Positions 24,808 through 32,711 of a stretch of DNA of 64,000 bases are shown here, one piece after another; positions within the stretch are counted from its first letter, which is position 1; the number at the start of each line of letters is the position of its first letter. The position numbers and the translations under genes were made by a program. The notes below the pieces were generated by a model that was not told the DNA's origin, made no database searches, and saw only the letters and a list, made by a program, of their open reading frames with translations. The stretch is from DUQW01 sp050953805. Lineage in GTDB: Bacteria; Bacillota_I; Bacilli_A; Acholeplasmatales; Acholeplasmataceae. Location of the stretch: contig JBMNNE010000002.1 of the NCBI GenBank assembly GCA_050953805.1, positions 434,001 to 498,000 on the forward strand, given 5' to 3'.

Positions 24808-26200
24808 AAAAATTAAAGCTATTCAAGATGATTACCAATATGGTTTTAAAACTGATGTTGATGTAATTTTTGATACTGGAAAAGGGCTAAGTGAAGATGT
24901 TATCAGGAAAATTTCTCAAGCCAAAAATGAGCCAAAATGGATGTTGGAATATCGACTAGAGAGTTATAAAAACTTTTTAAAAATAGATAATCCTAAATGG
25001 GGACCAGATTTGTCTGGAATTGATTTTAATGATTTTACATATTTTGTTAGAAATATAGAGGGAGTAAAAAATTCTTGGGAAGATGTTCCAGAGGAGATTA
25101 AATTAACTTTTGAAAAACTAGGAATTCCTCAAGCCGAAAGAGATTATTTAGCCGGAGTTTCAACTCAGTTTGAATCAGAAGTTGTATATCACAGCAACCA
25201 AAAGGAACTAGAAGATGCTGGTATTATTTATCTGGATACTGATACAGCTTTACAAAAATATCCTGATTTATTCAAAAAATATTTTGGGACTGTTGTTTCA
25301 AATGATGATAATAAATATGCCGCCCTAAATGGTGCAGTTTGGAGCGGGGGATCATTTATTTATGTTCCAAAAGGAGCCAAAATATCTAAACCGATTCAAT
25401 CATACTTTAGGATGAACTCAAATCAATTAGGACAATTTGAAAGAACCTTAATCATTGTTGAAGAAGATGCAGAGATTAATTATATTGAAGGATGTACTGC
25501 CCCAACTTATTCAAAAGATTCGTTACACGCAGCAGTTGTTGAAGTTATTGTTCTTAAAAATGCCAAATGTCGTTATACTACGATTCAAAACTGGTCAAGC
25601 AATGTCTTAAATTTAGTTACTAAAAGATCTCATGTTTATCAAAATGGTTTAATGGAATGGATTGATGGAAATATGGGTTCATCAATCAATATGAAATACC
25701 CTTCTTGTTTATTGTTAGAACCGTATGCCAAAGGATCAATGATTTCGATTGCGGTAGCAGGTAAAAATCAAAATCAAGACGCTGGAGCTAAAATGATTCA
25801 TTTAGCACCATATACCTCATCAAATATTATTTCCAAATCAATTAGTCACAGTGGTGGTCGTGTAAACTATCGTGGGAAAGTTTATTTGGATGAAAAAGCC
25901 GTTCATTCAAAGTCACATATTGAATGTGACACAATAATTTTAGACAAAGAATCATATAGTGATACGATCCCAGTTAATATCGTTAATAATTCTGAAGCAA
26001 CAATTGAACATGAGGCAACCGTATCAAAAATAAGTGAAGACCAATTATTTTATTTGATGAGTCGCGGTTTAAATGAAGAACAAGCTACTGAAATGATTTT
26101 AATGGGATTTATTGAACCATTTGCTAGGGAATTACCAATGGAATATGCAGTTGAATTAAATCATTTAATAAAAATGGAAATGGAAGGTTCAATTGGATAA
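24791..26200 (+). CDS. sufB: Fe-S cluster assembly protein SufB
   Basis: 469 residues from ATG 24791, preceded by GGAGG; the longer reading frame from 24689 runs inside sufU. The main scaffold subunit with SufC and SufD. Conserved features are YHSNQKEL, GGSFIYVPKG, YIEGCTAP, and the candidate cluster Cys379 in HIECDTII. The C-terminal domain LFYLMSRGL is shared with SufD. Last gene of the suf operon; no terminator is visible before the next promoter. Confidence 0.96.
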   Translation: MTERDKKIKAIQDDYQYGFKTDVDVIFDTGKGLSEDVIRKISQAKNEPKWMLEYRLESYKNFLKIDNPKWGPDLSGIDFNDFTYFVRNIEGVKNSWEDVPEEIKLTFEKLGIPQAERDYLAGVSTQFESEVVYHSNQKELEDAGIIYLDTDTALQKYPDLFKKYFGTVVSNDDNKYAALNGAVWSGGSFIYVPKGAKISKPIQSYFRMNSNQLGQFERTLIIVEEDAEINYIEGCTAPTYSKDSLHAAVVEVIVLKNAKCRYTTIQNWSSNVLNLVTKRSHVYQNGLMEWIDGNMGSSINMKYPSCLLLEPYAKGSMISIAVAGKNQNQDAGAKMIHLAPYTSSNIISKSISHSGGRVNYRGKVYLDEKAVHSKSHIECDTIILDKESYSDTIPVNIVNNSEATIEHEATVSKISEDQLFYLMSRGLNEEQATEMILMGFIEPFARELPMEYAVELNHLIKMEMEGSIG

Positions 26201-26205
26201 TTAAT

Positions 26206-26214
26206 TGATATAAT
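26206..26214 (+). promoter_or_regulatory. Extended -10 promoter of the PucR-type HTH gene
   Basis: TGA-TATAAT. Transcription is predicted from about 26220, so the leader before ATG 26229 would be about 9 bases, with GGTGAT right at the 5' end. Confidence 0.55.
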
Positions 26215-26228
26215 AAAGGTGATTAACT

Positions 26229-26813
26229 ATGTATCAATATTTCATTTTGCAATCAAAAAAACCAATCAAACAACAAAAAGAGATGTTACTCTCTCTTTTG
26301 GGTGAGGTTGTTGATGCAAATTATATTGAGATTGATAATGAGTTTATTGTTGTTATTTTTGAAAGTTTATTAGAATCATCACTTCAAGAATTGTCACAAG
26401 TAATTGTTGAGGAATTTTTTATTGAAATAAGAATCTTTGAATCAAACCGATTTGAAACAATTAACGAACTTGAAAAAGACATAAAAAAAGTTAAAAAAAT
26501 CCTTAAAACAATTCAATTTGATATCAATCAAACATATTTAAACGAAGTTGATTTATTATATTTTGAAATATCAAAACCAATTGATCTAAACTACAAAAAA
26601 TCAATTTTAAAAAAATATTATCATGATCATGAAATGAAAAATATTTTAAAAGTATTTTTTGAATGTAACCAAAATACAAGTGAAGCCAGCAAGAAACTAT
26701 ATATTCACCGCAACACTTTAATTCAAAAACTCGATAAATTTTATGAAGAAACGGGATTTAATCCAAGAAAATTTAAAGATGCATTGATCATCTATAAAGC
26801 TATTGAAAATTAA
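26229..26813 (+). CDS. PucR/CdaR-type helix-turn-helix protein
   Basis: 194 residues. The C-terminal 55 residues match the PucR C-terminal HTH domain (FECNQNTSEASKKLYIHRNT, then ETGFNPRKF). The N-terminal about 130 residues lack the usual purine-responsive or sugar-acid-binding domain and are not recognised. It lies directly upstream of a sugar-type ABC ATPase gene, from which a terminator separates it. A role in regulating carbohydrate uptake is possible but unproven. The stop codon is inside the terminator stem. Confidence 0.75.
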   Translation: MYQYFILQSKKPIKQQKEMLLSLLGEVVDANYIEIDNEFIVVIFESLLESSLQELSQVIVEEFFIEIRIFESNRFETINELEKDIKKVKKILKTIQFDINQTYLNEVDLLYFEISKPIDLNYKKSILKKYYHDHEMKNILKVFFECNQNTSEASKKLYIHRNTLIQKLDKFYEETGFNPRKFKDALIIYKAIEN

Positions 26814-26836
26814 TGTGCAATATGCACATTTTTTTT
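26812..26836 (+). terminator. Terminator of the PucR-type gene, overlapping its stop codon
   Basis: AATGTGCA and TGCACATT pair perfectly around ATA and are followed by a run of T. The stem begins inside the TAA stop. Confidence 0.85.
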
Positions 26837-26848
26837 ATGATTTTAACA

Positions 26849-26857
26849 TGATAAAAT
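26849..26857 (+). promoter_or_regulatory. Extended -10 promoter of the MsmK/MalK-type ATPase gene
   Basis: TGA-TAAAAT, 26 bases upstream of a GAAAGGAG ribosome binding site. The -35 region is a T run from the preceding terminator. Confidence 0.5.
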
Positions 26858-26891
26858 AGATATGTATTTTAAAAAATGAAAGGAGATAGTT

Positions 26892-28289
26892 ATGGCAACA
26901 CTACTATTAAAAAAATTAAATAAAGTTTATCCAAATGGAGTTCAAGCAGTTTTTGACTTTGATTTAGAAATTAAAGATCGAGAATTTATCGCTTTTGTTG
27001 GGCCCTCTGGATGTGGTAAGTCAACAACTCTAAGAATGATTGCTGGACTTGAAGAAATTACTGAAGGAGAATTATATATCGATGACAGATTGGTTAATGA
27101 TGTTCCACCAAAAGATAGAAATATCGCAATGGTTTTCCAATCATATGCACTATATCCTCATATGACTGTTTTTGACAATATGGCATTTGGATTAAGATTA
27201 AGAAAAGTACCAAAAGAAGAAATTGAAGAAAAAGTAAATAACGCGGCTGAAATTTTAGGATTAACTCCATATTTAAGAAGAAAACCTAAAGCTTTATCAG
27301 GCGGTCAAAGACAAAGAGTTGCTTTAGGTAGAGCAATTGTTCGTGATGCAAGAGTGTTTTTAATGGACGAACCATTATCTAACTTAGACGCTAAATTAAG
27401 AGTTCAAACTCGTGGAGAATTAATTAAACTTCACAAAAGTTTAAAAACAACAACTATTTATGTAACTCACGACCAAATTGAGGCGATGACAATGGCTGAT
27501 AGAATTGTCGTTATGAAAGATGGTTGGATTATGCAAGTTGGTACACCAAAAGAAATCTATGATAATCCTAATAATATTTTTGTTGGTGGTTTTATTGGAA
27601 CTCCTCCAATGAACTTTATTAGCGGTGTGATCGGTAAAGATGGATATTTTCGTGTTGATAAATATACGATTAAAGTACCACAAGGTAAATTAGATATTGT
27701 TAAAGCTAATGATATGTTTGACAAGGAAATTGTCTTAGGAATTAGACCAGAAGACATTCATGATGATGAAAATGTTTTTAAAACATATCCTGAAGCCGTG
27801 GTTGATATTGAAGTTGATGTTGCCGAATTATTAGGAGCTCAAACACATATTTATTCAAATTTAGGCGGTTATGAATTTTCAGCTTCAGTTGATGCTAGAT
27901 ATGATATTGAAATTGGAGAAGAAATTAAATTAGTTTTTGATATGAATAAGTGTCATTTCTTTGATCCACTAAGTGAACAAAGATTACTTTTAGACGGAAA
28001 CATCAAAGAAATTAGACAAGAAATAGAACGCAAAAAAGCTCAGCAAGCAGCCGAAGAAGCGGCATTAAAAACCGAACTTGAGAGATTAAAAGAAGAAGAT
28101 CCTGAAACATATCAAAAACGAATGGCAGAAATTAGGAAAGAAGAAAGAAGAGCTGCGAGAGAAGCTAAACTAGCAAGTCAAGCCCTTGGGGATGAAAGAC
28201 CAGGATTAATTGAAAGAGTTGCTAACTTCTTCAAAGAGAAAAAAGCGGCAAGAGAAGCTAAAAAAGAATCAGAGAAAGAGGAAAAATAA
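26892..28289 (+). CDS. msmK: Sugar ABC transporter ATPase (MsmK/UgpC/MalK type) with a charged C-terminal tail
   Basis: 465 residues; the family norm is about 365-375. Walker A GPSGCGKST, Q-loop FQSYALYPHM, signature LSGGQRQR, Walker B LMDEPLSNLD, switch His in VTHDQ, and the MalK-type C-terminal TOBE domain (GIRPEDIH) are present. The last about 95 residues are a highly charged Ala/Glu/Lys/Arg helix (REERRAAREAKLASQ pattern). No permease or binding-protein gene is adjacent, which fits a shared ATPase like Streptococcus MsmK serving several sugar importers. This is the third ABC ATPase in the window with an added charged helical segment. Confidence 0.88.
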   Translation: MATLLLKKLNKVYPNGVQAVFDFDLEIKDREFIAFVGPSGCGKSTTLRMIAGLEEITEGELYIDDRLVNDVPPKDRNIAMVFQSYALYPHMTVFDNMAFGLRLRKVPKEEIEEKVNNAAEILGLTPYLRRKPKALSGGQRQRVALGRAIVRDARVFLMDEPLSNLDAKLRVQTRGELIKLHKSLKTTTIYVTHDQIEAMTMADRIVVMKDGWIMQVGTPKEIYDNPNNIFVGGFIGTPPMNFISGVIGKDGYFRVDKYTIKVPQGKLDIVKANDMFDKEIVLGIRPEDIHDDENVFKTYPEAVVDIEVDVAELLGAQTHIYSNLGGYEFSASVDARYDIEIGEEIKLVFDMNKCHFFDPLSEQRLLLDGNIKEIRQEIERKKAQQAAEEAALKTELERLKEEDPETYQKRMAEIRKEERRAAREAKLASQALGDERPGLIERVANFFKEKKAAREAKKESEKEEK

Positions 28290-28294
28290 ATGAT

Positions 28295-28317
28295 AAAAGA
28301 GGCATTGCCTCTTTTTT
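28295..28317 (+). terminator. Terminator of the sugar ABC ATPase gene
   Basis: AAAAGAGGC pairs with GCCTCTTTT around ATT, followed by a T run. It starts 6 bases after the stop. Confidence 0.88.
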
Positions 28318-28333
28318 CTTTTTGAATAAACCA

Positions 28334-28741
28334 ATGATTAAATATATAATTAACACCCCATATGGTTCAAATATTATTAAAGAAAATGAAATTATCGAAT
28401 CAAAAGATAGTAATCTTTCAATAATCAAAAAAATATGTCTAGATAACTTATTTACTTATGACGGATATTTAAAAGCGATTAATAAAATTTTTAATAAAAA
28501 ACATAATATTCCAGTTTATGTTAATAAGAAAAATCTTTTTATTCCCCTTAAAAGAGTTAGAGATTATGATAATATTTGGATTAATTATGCATCAATTCTA
28601 ACATACAAATCTTATGATAAAAAGACTCTAATTATTTTTAATGATTATGAAAAAATGATAATTAATTTAAAATATGACCTCTTTAAAAAACGAGTTGAAT
28701 TATTGAGTAATATTATTATGTATAAAAATATTAACATTTGA
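28334..28741 (+). CDS. ComK-like protein
   Basis: 135 residues from ATG 28334 (an in-frame TTG at 28322 would add four). The middle resembles the core of the ComK competence regulator family: a Cys then FTYDGYLKA, then NIPVYVNKKNLFIPLKRVRDYDNIWINY, and a later NDYEKMIINLKYDLFKKR. The match is to short ComK-like proteins of Firmicutes and is distant. It lacks a visible ribosome binding site and sits directly behind a terminator; a possible TGA-TAAAAG promoter overlaps that hairpin. Expression is probably low or conditional. It ends in TGA. Confidence 0.6.
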   Translation: MIKYIINTPYGSNIIKENEIIESKDSNLSIIKKICLDNLFTYDGYLKAINKIFNKKHNIPVYVNKKNLFIPLKRVRDYDNIWINYASILTYKSYDKKTLIIFNDYEKMIINLKYDLFKKRVELLSNIIMYKNINI

Positions 28742-28784
28742 AAAGCCTTTCATTCTCAATTCAATCAACTTTCATTTATTATTA

Positions 28785-28793
28785 TGTTATAAT
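28785..28793 (+). promoter_or_regulatory. Extended -10 promoter of pgk
   Basis: TGT-TATAAT, followed after about 18 bases by AAAGGAG, the pgk ribosome binding site. The -35 position is poor. Confidence 0.6.
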
Positions 28794-28824
28794 AATATCG
28801 ATATCAGTAAAGGAGTTGTAAAAA

Positions 28825-30018
28825 ATGTCAAAACTTACAATTAGAGATTTAAAACTTAAAAATAAAAAGCTTTTAATTAGAGTTGATTTTAACGTTCCAT
28901 TTAAAGATGGAAAAATTTCAGACGATAATAGAATCGTTCAAGCTCTACCAACTATTTTATTTGCTATTAAAAAAGGAGCTAAAGTTATTTTATTATCACA
29001 TTTAGGGAGAGTTAAAACTGAAGAAGATCTAGCAAAAAATTCATTAGCGCCTGTTGCTAAAAGATTAGAAGAGTTATTAGGTAAGCCTGTTACTTTTATT
29101 CCGGAAACTAGAGGAGAAAAATTAGAAGCAGCGATTGATAACTTAAAAGCTGGAGATGTTTTAATGTTAGAAAATACTCGCTTTGAAGATTTAGATGGTA
29201 ATAAAGAATCTAAAAACAATCCTGAATTAGGAAAATATTGGGCTTCATTGGGAGATTTATTTGTTAATGACGCATTTGGTACAGCTCATAGAGCACATGC
29301 TTCAAATGTTGGTATTGCTTCTAATTTAGGCGGAGCTGCCGCTGGTTTCTTATTAGAAAGAGAAATTAAATTTATTGGTGAAGCTGTAGACAATCCAAAA
29401 AGACCATTTGTTGCAATTTTAGGCGGAGCTAAAGTTAGTGATAAAATTGGAGTTATTGAAAACTTATTAAAAACAGCCGATCACATTTTAATTGGTGGGG
29501 GAATGGCTTACACTTTTGTTAAGGCTCAGGGACACGATGTCGGATTAAGTTTAGTTGAAGATGACAAATTAGACTTAGCTAGAGAATTACTAGAAAAAGG
29601 AAAAGGTAAAATTGTTTTAGGTACTGATGTTTATACAACTAAAGAATTTTCCAATGATTCACAAAGAAATTTAAGAGACTATAATCATATTCCAGCTGAC
29701 GAAATGGGATTAGATGTTGGGCCAAGAACCATTGAAATGTTTAAATCTTACTTAGAAGATGCGAAAACGGTTGTTTGGAATGGACCATTAGGAGTTTTTG
29801 AATTCCCTAATTTCGCTCATGGTACCGTTGAAATTGCTAAATTTTTATCAACACTAAAAGATGCAACGACTGTTGTGGGTGGTGGTGATTCAGCTGCAGC
29901 TGTTATTGAAAATGGACTAGAAAAAGGATTTACTCATATTTCAACTGGAGGCGGAGCATCTTTAGAATATTTAGAAGGTAAAAAACTTCCTGGTATTGAA
30001 TGTGTGGTTGATAAATAA
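28825..30018 (+). CDS. pgk: Phosphoglycerate kinase
   Basis: 397 residues, normal length. It transfers phosphate from 1,3-bisphosphoglycerate to ADP in glycolysis. Motifs: RVDFNVPF, SHLGR, the hinge region ILGGAKVSDKIGV, VWNGPLGVFE and GGGDSAAAV. First gene of a four-gene cluster with a regulator, an HPr-like protein and tpiA. AAAGGAG lies upstream of ATG. The stop overlaps the next start by one base (TAATG). Confidence 0.98.
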   Translation: MSKLTIRDLKLKNKKLLIRVDFNVPFKDGKISDDNRIVQALPTILFAIKKGAKVILLSHLGRVKTEEDLAKNSLAPVAKRLEELLGKPVTFIPETRGEKLEAAIDNLKAGDVLMLENTRFEDLDGNKESKNNPELGKYWASLGDLFVNDAFGTAHRAHASNVGIASNLGGAAAGFLLEREIKFIGEAVDNPKRPFVAILGGAKVSDKIGVIENLLKTADHILIGGGMAYTFVKAQGHDVGLSLVEDDKLDLARELLEKGKGKIVLGTDVYTTKEFSNDSQRNLRDYNHIPADEMGLDVGPRTIEMFKSYLEDAKTVVWNGPLGVFEFPNFAHGTVEIAKFLSTLKDATTVVGGGDSAAAVIENGLEKGFTHISTGGGASLEYLEGKKLPGIECVVDK

Positions 30019-30560
30019 TGGTAGATTTAGGCAAGAAAATAAGAGAATTAAGACTAGCTAACGACTTAACTCAAGAAGAACTTGCTAACCGAGTTGAATT
30101 AACAAAAGGGTATATTTCTCAGTTAGAGAATAATTTAACTTCACCTTCAATTCAAACACTTTATTCAATATTAGAGGTGTTAGGAACTGATGTCCACGAA
30201 TTCTTTAGTTTAGAAAACGATGTTGTGATTACTTATAAAGAAGAAGACTATTATACAAAAGAAGATAATGTTTTAAAAAATGAAATCTTTTGGATTGTAC
30301 CTGATGCTCAAAAATATCAAATGGAACCAATTATTGTTGAAATTCAATCGGGTGGGCAAACTCAAATTGATGGTCCTCACTCAGGTGAAGAATTTGGTTA
30401 TATTTTAGAAGGTAGAGTTACCTTAGTTTACAACAAGAAAAGATATCCTCTAAAAAGAGGAGAAACCTTTTATTATTTAGCTCATAAAGAACATTATATA
30501 ATTAATAATTCTAGCTCAAAAGCTAAAGTTTTATGGGTGTCAACACCCCCAATGTTTTAA
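30018..30560 (+). CDS. XRE-family regulator with C-terminal cupin domain
   Basis: 180 residues. The N-terminal XRE helix-turn-helix spans about 5-60 (IRELRLANDLTQEELANRV, YISQLENN). The C-terminal cupin spans about 105-178 (HSGEEFGYILEG, then GETFYYLAHKEHYI). This architecture is common in regulators of polyamine or amino acid uptake, but no pot genes are near. It lies inside a glycolytic cluster, sharing one base with the pgk stop, and may sense a metabolite through the cupin (inference). Confidence 0.88.
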   Translation: MVDLGKKIRELRLANDLTQEELANRVELTKGYISQLENNLTSPSIQTLYSILEVLGTDVHEFFSLENDVVITYKEEDYYTKEDNVLKNEIFWIVPDAQKYQMEPIIVEIQSGGQTQIDGPHSGEEFGYILEGRVTLVYNKKRYPLKRGETFYYLAHKEHYIINNSSSKAKVLWVSTPPMF

Positions 30561-30580
30561 AATAGAAAGAGGAGAAAATT

Positions 30581-30829
30581 ATGGTATCAAAAGAGATTAT
30601 AATTTCAAGCACTAACGGTATTCATGCAACCTTAGCTGCCAAAGTAGTTCAAGCTGCATCAAAATATTCAGTTGATATTACTCTTCATTACCGTGATAAA
30701 GTTATTGATTTAAAATCAATACTAGGATTAATGTCCTTGGCTGTGCCTTACGGTGAGAATGTTAAGATCGTTGCTACAGGCGACCGTGCTGATGAAGCAA
30801 TTAAAGAAATTACTCAAATATTAGGATGA
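30581..30829 (+). CDS. HPr-family protein with altered active-site loop
   Basis: 82 residues, HPr-like fold pattern throughout. His15 is present in NGIHATLA and Ser46 in DLKSILGLMSL, the positions phosphorylated by PTS enzyme I and HPr kinase in Gram-positive HPr. The normal GIHARPA loop reads GIHATLA: Arg17 is Thr and Pro18 is Leu. Arg17 normally supports phosphotransfer and HPr kinase/CcpA contacts. It could therefore be a regulatory paralogue rather than the general PTS carrier. AAGAGGAG lies upstream; the stop overlaps the region just before tpiA. No enzyme I gene is in the window. Confidence 0.85.
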   Translation: MVSKEIIISSTNGIHATLAAKVVQAASKYSVDITLHYRDKVIDLKSILGLMSLAVPYGENVKIVATGDRADEAIKEITQILG

Positions 30830-30834
30830 TAAAT

Positions 30835-31599
30835 ATGAAAAAAAGAATACCTGTAATTGCTGGGAACTGGAAAATGTTCAAAACTAGAGATGATGCATTG
30901 TCATTTATTTATCAAGTGAACACGAAAGTTCCTGCTAAAGAAGAAGTTGAGACAATTTTATTTGTTTCACCAATTTATTTAAGAACTCTTGTTAAAAGAC
31001 AAGAAGATGATTTAAGAATCGGTGCTCAAAATATGCATTTTGCTGAAGAAGGTGCCTTTACTGGTGAAGTTTCAGCTAATATGTTAACTAATATTGGCAC
31101 GACTCATATTTTAATTGGGCATAGTGAACGAAGACAATACTTTAATGAAACTGATGAATCAGTTAATAAAAAGTTAAAAACAGCTCATGCTCATGAACTT
31201 ATACCAACTGTTTGTGTTGGTGAAAGTTTGGAAACAAGAGAAGCCGGAGAAACTAATGCGTTTGTTAAAAACCAAGTTGTTAAAGCATTTGATGGTATAT
31301 CTGAAACAGATGCTTTAAAAACAATCATCGCTTATGAACCAATTTGGGCGATTGGCACTGGTAGAACTGCGACACCTAAAGATGCTAATGATACAATTAA
31401 ATCAATTAGATCAAATCTAGTTGAATTATATGGTAAAAAAGTAGCTGAAGAAATAAGAATTTTATACGGTGGCTCAGTTAACCCCAAAAATATTAAAGAT
31501 TTACTTAATGAATCTGATATTGATGGAGCTTTAGTTGGTGGGGCTTCACTTGATCCACAATCATATTTACAACTAGTTGAAGCAGCGAAAAATAAATAA
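30835..31599 (+). CDS. tpiA: Triosephosphate isomerase
   Basis: 254 residues from ATG 30835 (AGGA lies 9 bases before it); an ATG at 30826 is in frame but overlaps the previous stop and has a poorer site. It interconverts dihydroxyacetone phosphate and glyceraldehyde 3-phosphate. Catalytic Lys in NWKMF, His in IGHSERR, Glu in AYEPIWAIGTG, and the phosphate loop YGGSV are all present. Last gene of the pgk cluster. Confidence 0.97.
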   Translation: MKKRIPVIAGNWKMFKTRDDALSFIYQVNTKVPAKEEVETILFVSPIYLRTLVKRQEDDLRIGAQNMHFAEEGAFTGEVSANMLTNIGTTHILIGHSERRQYFNETDESVNKKLKTAHAHELIPTVCVGESLETREAGETNAFVKNQVVKAFDGISETDALKTIIAYEPIWAIGTGRTATPKDANDTIKSIRSNLVELYGKKVAEEIRILYGGSVNPKNIKDLLNESDIDGALVGGASLDPQSYLQLVEAAKNK

Positions 31600-31608
31600 C
31601 TAAGGTTT

Positions 31609-31632
31609 AAAAGGAGCATGTGCTCCTTTTTT
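31609..31632 (+). terminator. Terminator of the pgk-tpiA cluster
   Basis: AAAAGGAGCA and TGCTCCTTTT are self-complementary around TG, followed by more T residues, 10 bases after the tpiA stop. Confidence 0.85.
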
Positions 31633-31691
31633 GTAAAAATAATTATAGAAAACAGAAAAATACGCAAAATTAATAATTAAAAATAACTCCT

Positions 31692-31720
31692 TTGACTAAC
31701 TTATTATTAACTGATAAAAT
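31692..31720 (+). promoter_or_regulatory. Promoter of the lplA-gcv operon
   Basis: TTGACT (31692-31697), 17-base spacer, TGA-TAAAAT (31715-31720). This is one of the best promoters in the window. Transcription from about 31727 leaves a leader of about 22 bases, too short for a glycine riboswitch. Confidence 0.75.
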
Positions 31721-31748
31721 AGAAAATATAAGGGGGAGTAATATATTT

Positions 31749-32711
31749 ATGAAATATATTAATTTAGATAGTTATGGAAGACAAAAAGATTCATTTTATT
31801 TTGCCTTAGAAAAGTATTTATTAACTTTAGATGATGATTTTTGTTTTTTATGGACTGTTTACCCAGCTGTGATCGTTGGAAAACATCAAATTATTAATCA
31901 AGAAATAAATCAAAAAGCCTTAGAAAAACTAAATATTGGCCTATTTAGAAGACCTTCTGGTGGTGGTGCTGTCTATTCTGATGAAGGTTGTATCAAATAT
32001 ACTTTTATTTCTAAAAGATTAAGTAAAGATGGATTATATTTTTATTCTTTAACTAAAATTAAAGACTTTCTTGAAACTTTAGGATTAAAAGCTGAATTTT
32101 CCGGAAGAAATGATTTATTAATTAATGGATATAAATTTTCCGGAAATGCTTATTATCAAACTAAAGATGGGAAAGTATTACACGGAACAATACTATTTGA
32201 TACTGATTTAGAAAAGATGTCCCAAGTATTAACTCCAAATCAAGAAAAACTATCATCAAAAGGAGTAAAATCAGTTAAATCACGGGTAACTAATTTATCT
32301 AATTTAATTGATTTGAGTCGTCACGAATTTATTTATTTATTAGAAAAATATTTAAATTATAATGAGAAAATATTAACTAAAGAAGAAAATAAAATAATTA
32401 GCGATTATCAACAAGAATTTGAATCCTTTGAATATATTTATCAAGATCGACTTGATTATCAATATCTAAAATCAAAAAGATTTGAATTTGGAGAGATTGT
32501 CTTAAATTTTAATTTAGATAATAATAAAATTAAAAAGATAAAGATATTGGGTGATTTTTTTGAAAAAAAATCAATCGATGAATTAGAAAAAGCCCTTATT
32601 AATTTTAATTTAAAAAATGTTGAATTACCAATATTAATTGGTGATTATATTGAAAATATGAAAAATGAAGAATTTTTAAATTTATTGAAAGGATCTGATA
32701 ATAATGAGTGA
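31749..32711 (+). CDS. lplA: Lipoate-protein ligase A
   Basis: 320 residues from ATG 31749; GGGGGAG lies upstream. Earlier in-frame starts overlap the promoter and are rejected. It activates free lipoate with ATP and attaches it to Lys of acceptor proteins. Motifs: RRPSGGGAVYSDEG, the catalytic Lys in GYKFSGNA, and HGTILFDTDL. A C-terminal accessory domain is present. It is placed in front of the glycine cleavage genes, so GcvH (Lys58) is the likely main target. This suggests lipoate is scavenged rather than made. It ends in TGA overlapping gcvT. Confidence 0.95.
   Translation: MKYINLDSYGRQKDSFYFALEKYLLTLDDDFCFLWTVYPAVIVGKHQIINQEINQKALEKLNIGLFRRPSGGGAVYSDEGCIKYTFISKRLSKDGLYFYSLTKIKDFLETLGLKAEFSGRNDLLINGYKFSGNAYYQTKDGKVLHGTILFDTDLEKMSQVLTPNQEKLSSKGVKSVKSRVTNLSNLIDLSRHEFIYLLEKYLNYNEKILTKEENKIISDYQQEFESFEYIYQDRLDYQYLKSKRFEFGEIVLNFNLDNNKIKKIKILGDFFEKKSIDELEKALINFNLKNVELPILIGDYIENMKNEEFLNLLKGSDNNE

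Noticed and set aside
31692..31749. Glycine riboswitch in front of the lplA-gcv operon, as in Bacillus.
   Set aside because: The promoter at 31692-31720 leaves a leader of only about 22 bases, too short for any riboswitch aptamer, and the upstream gap is filled by the tpiA terminator.
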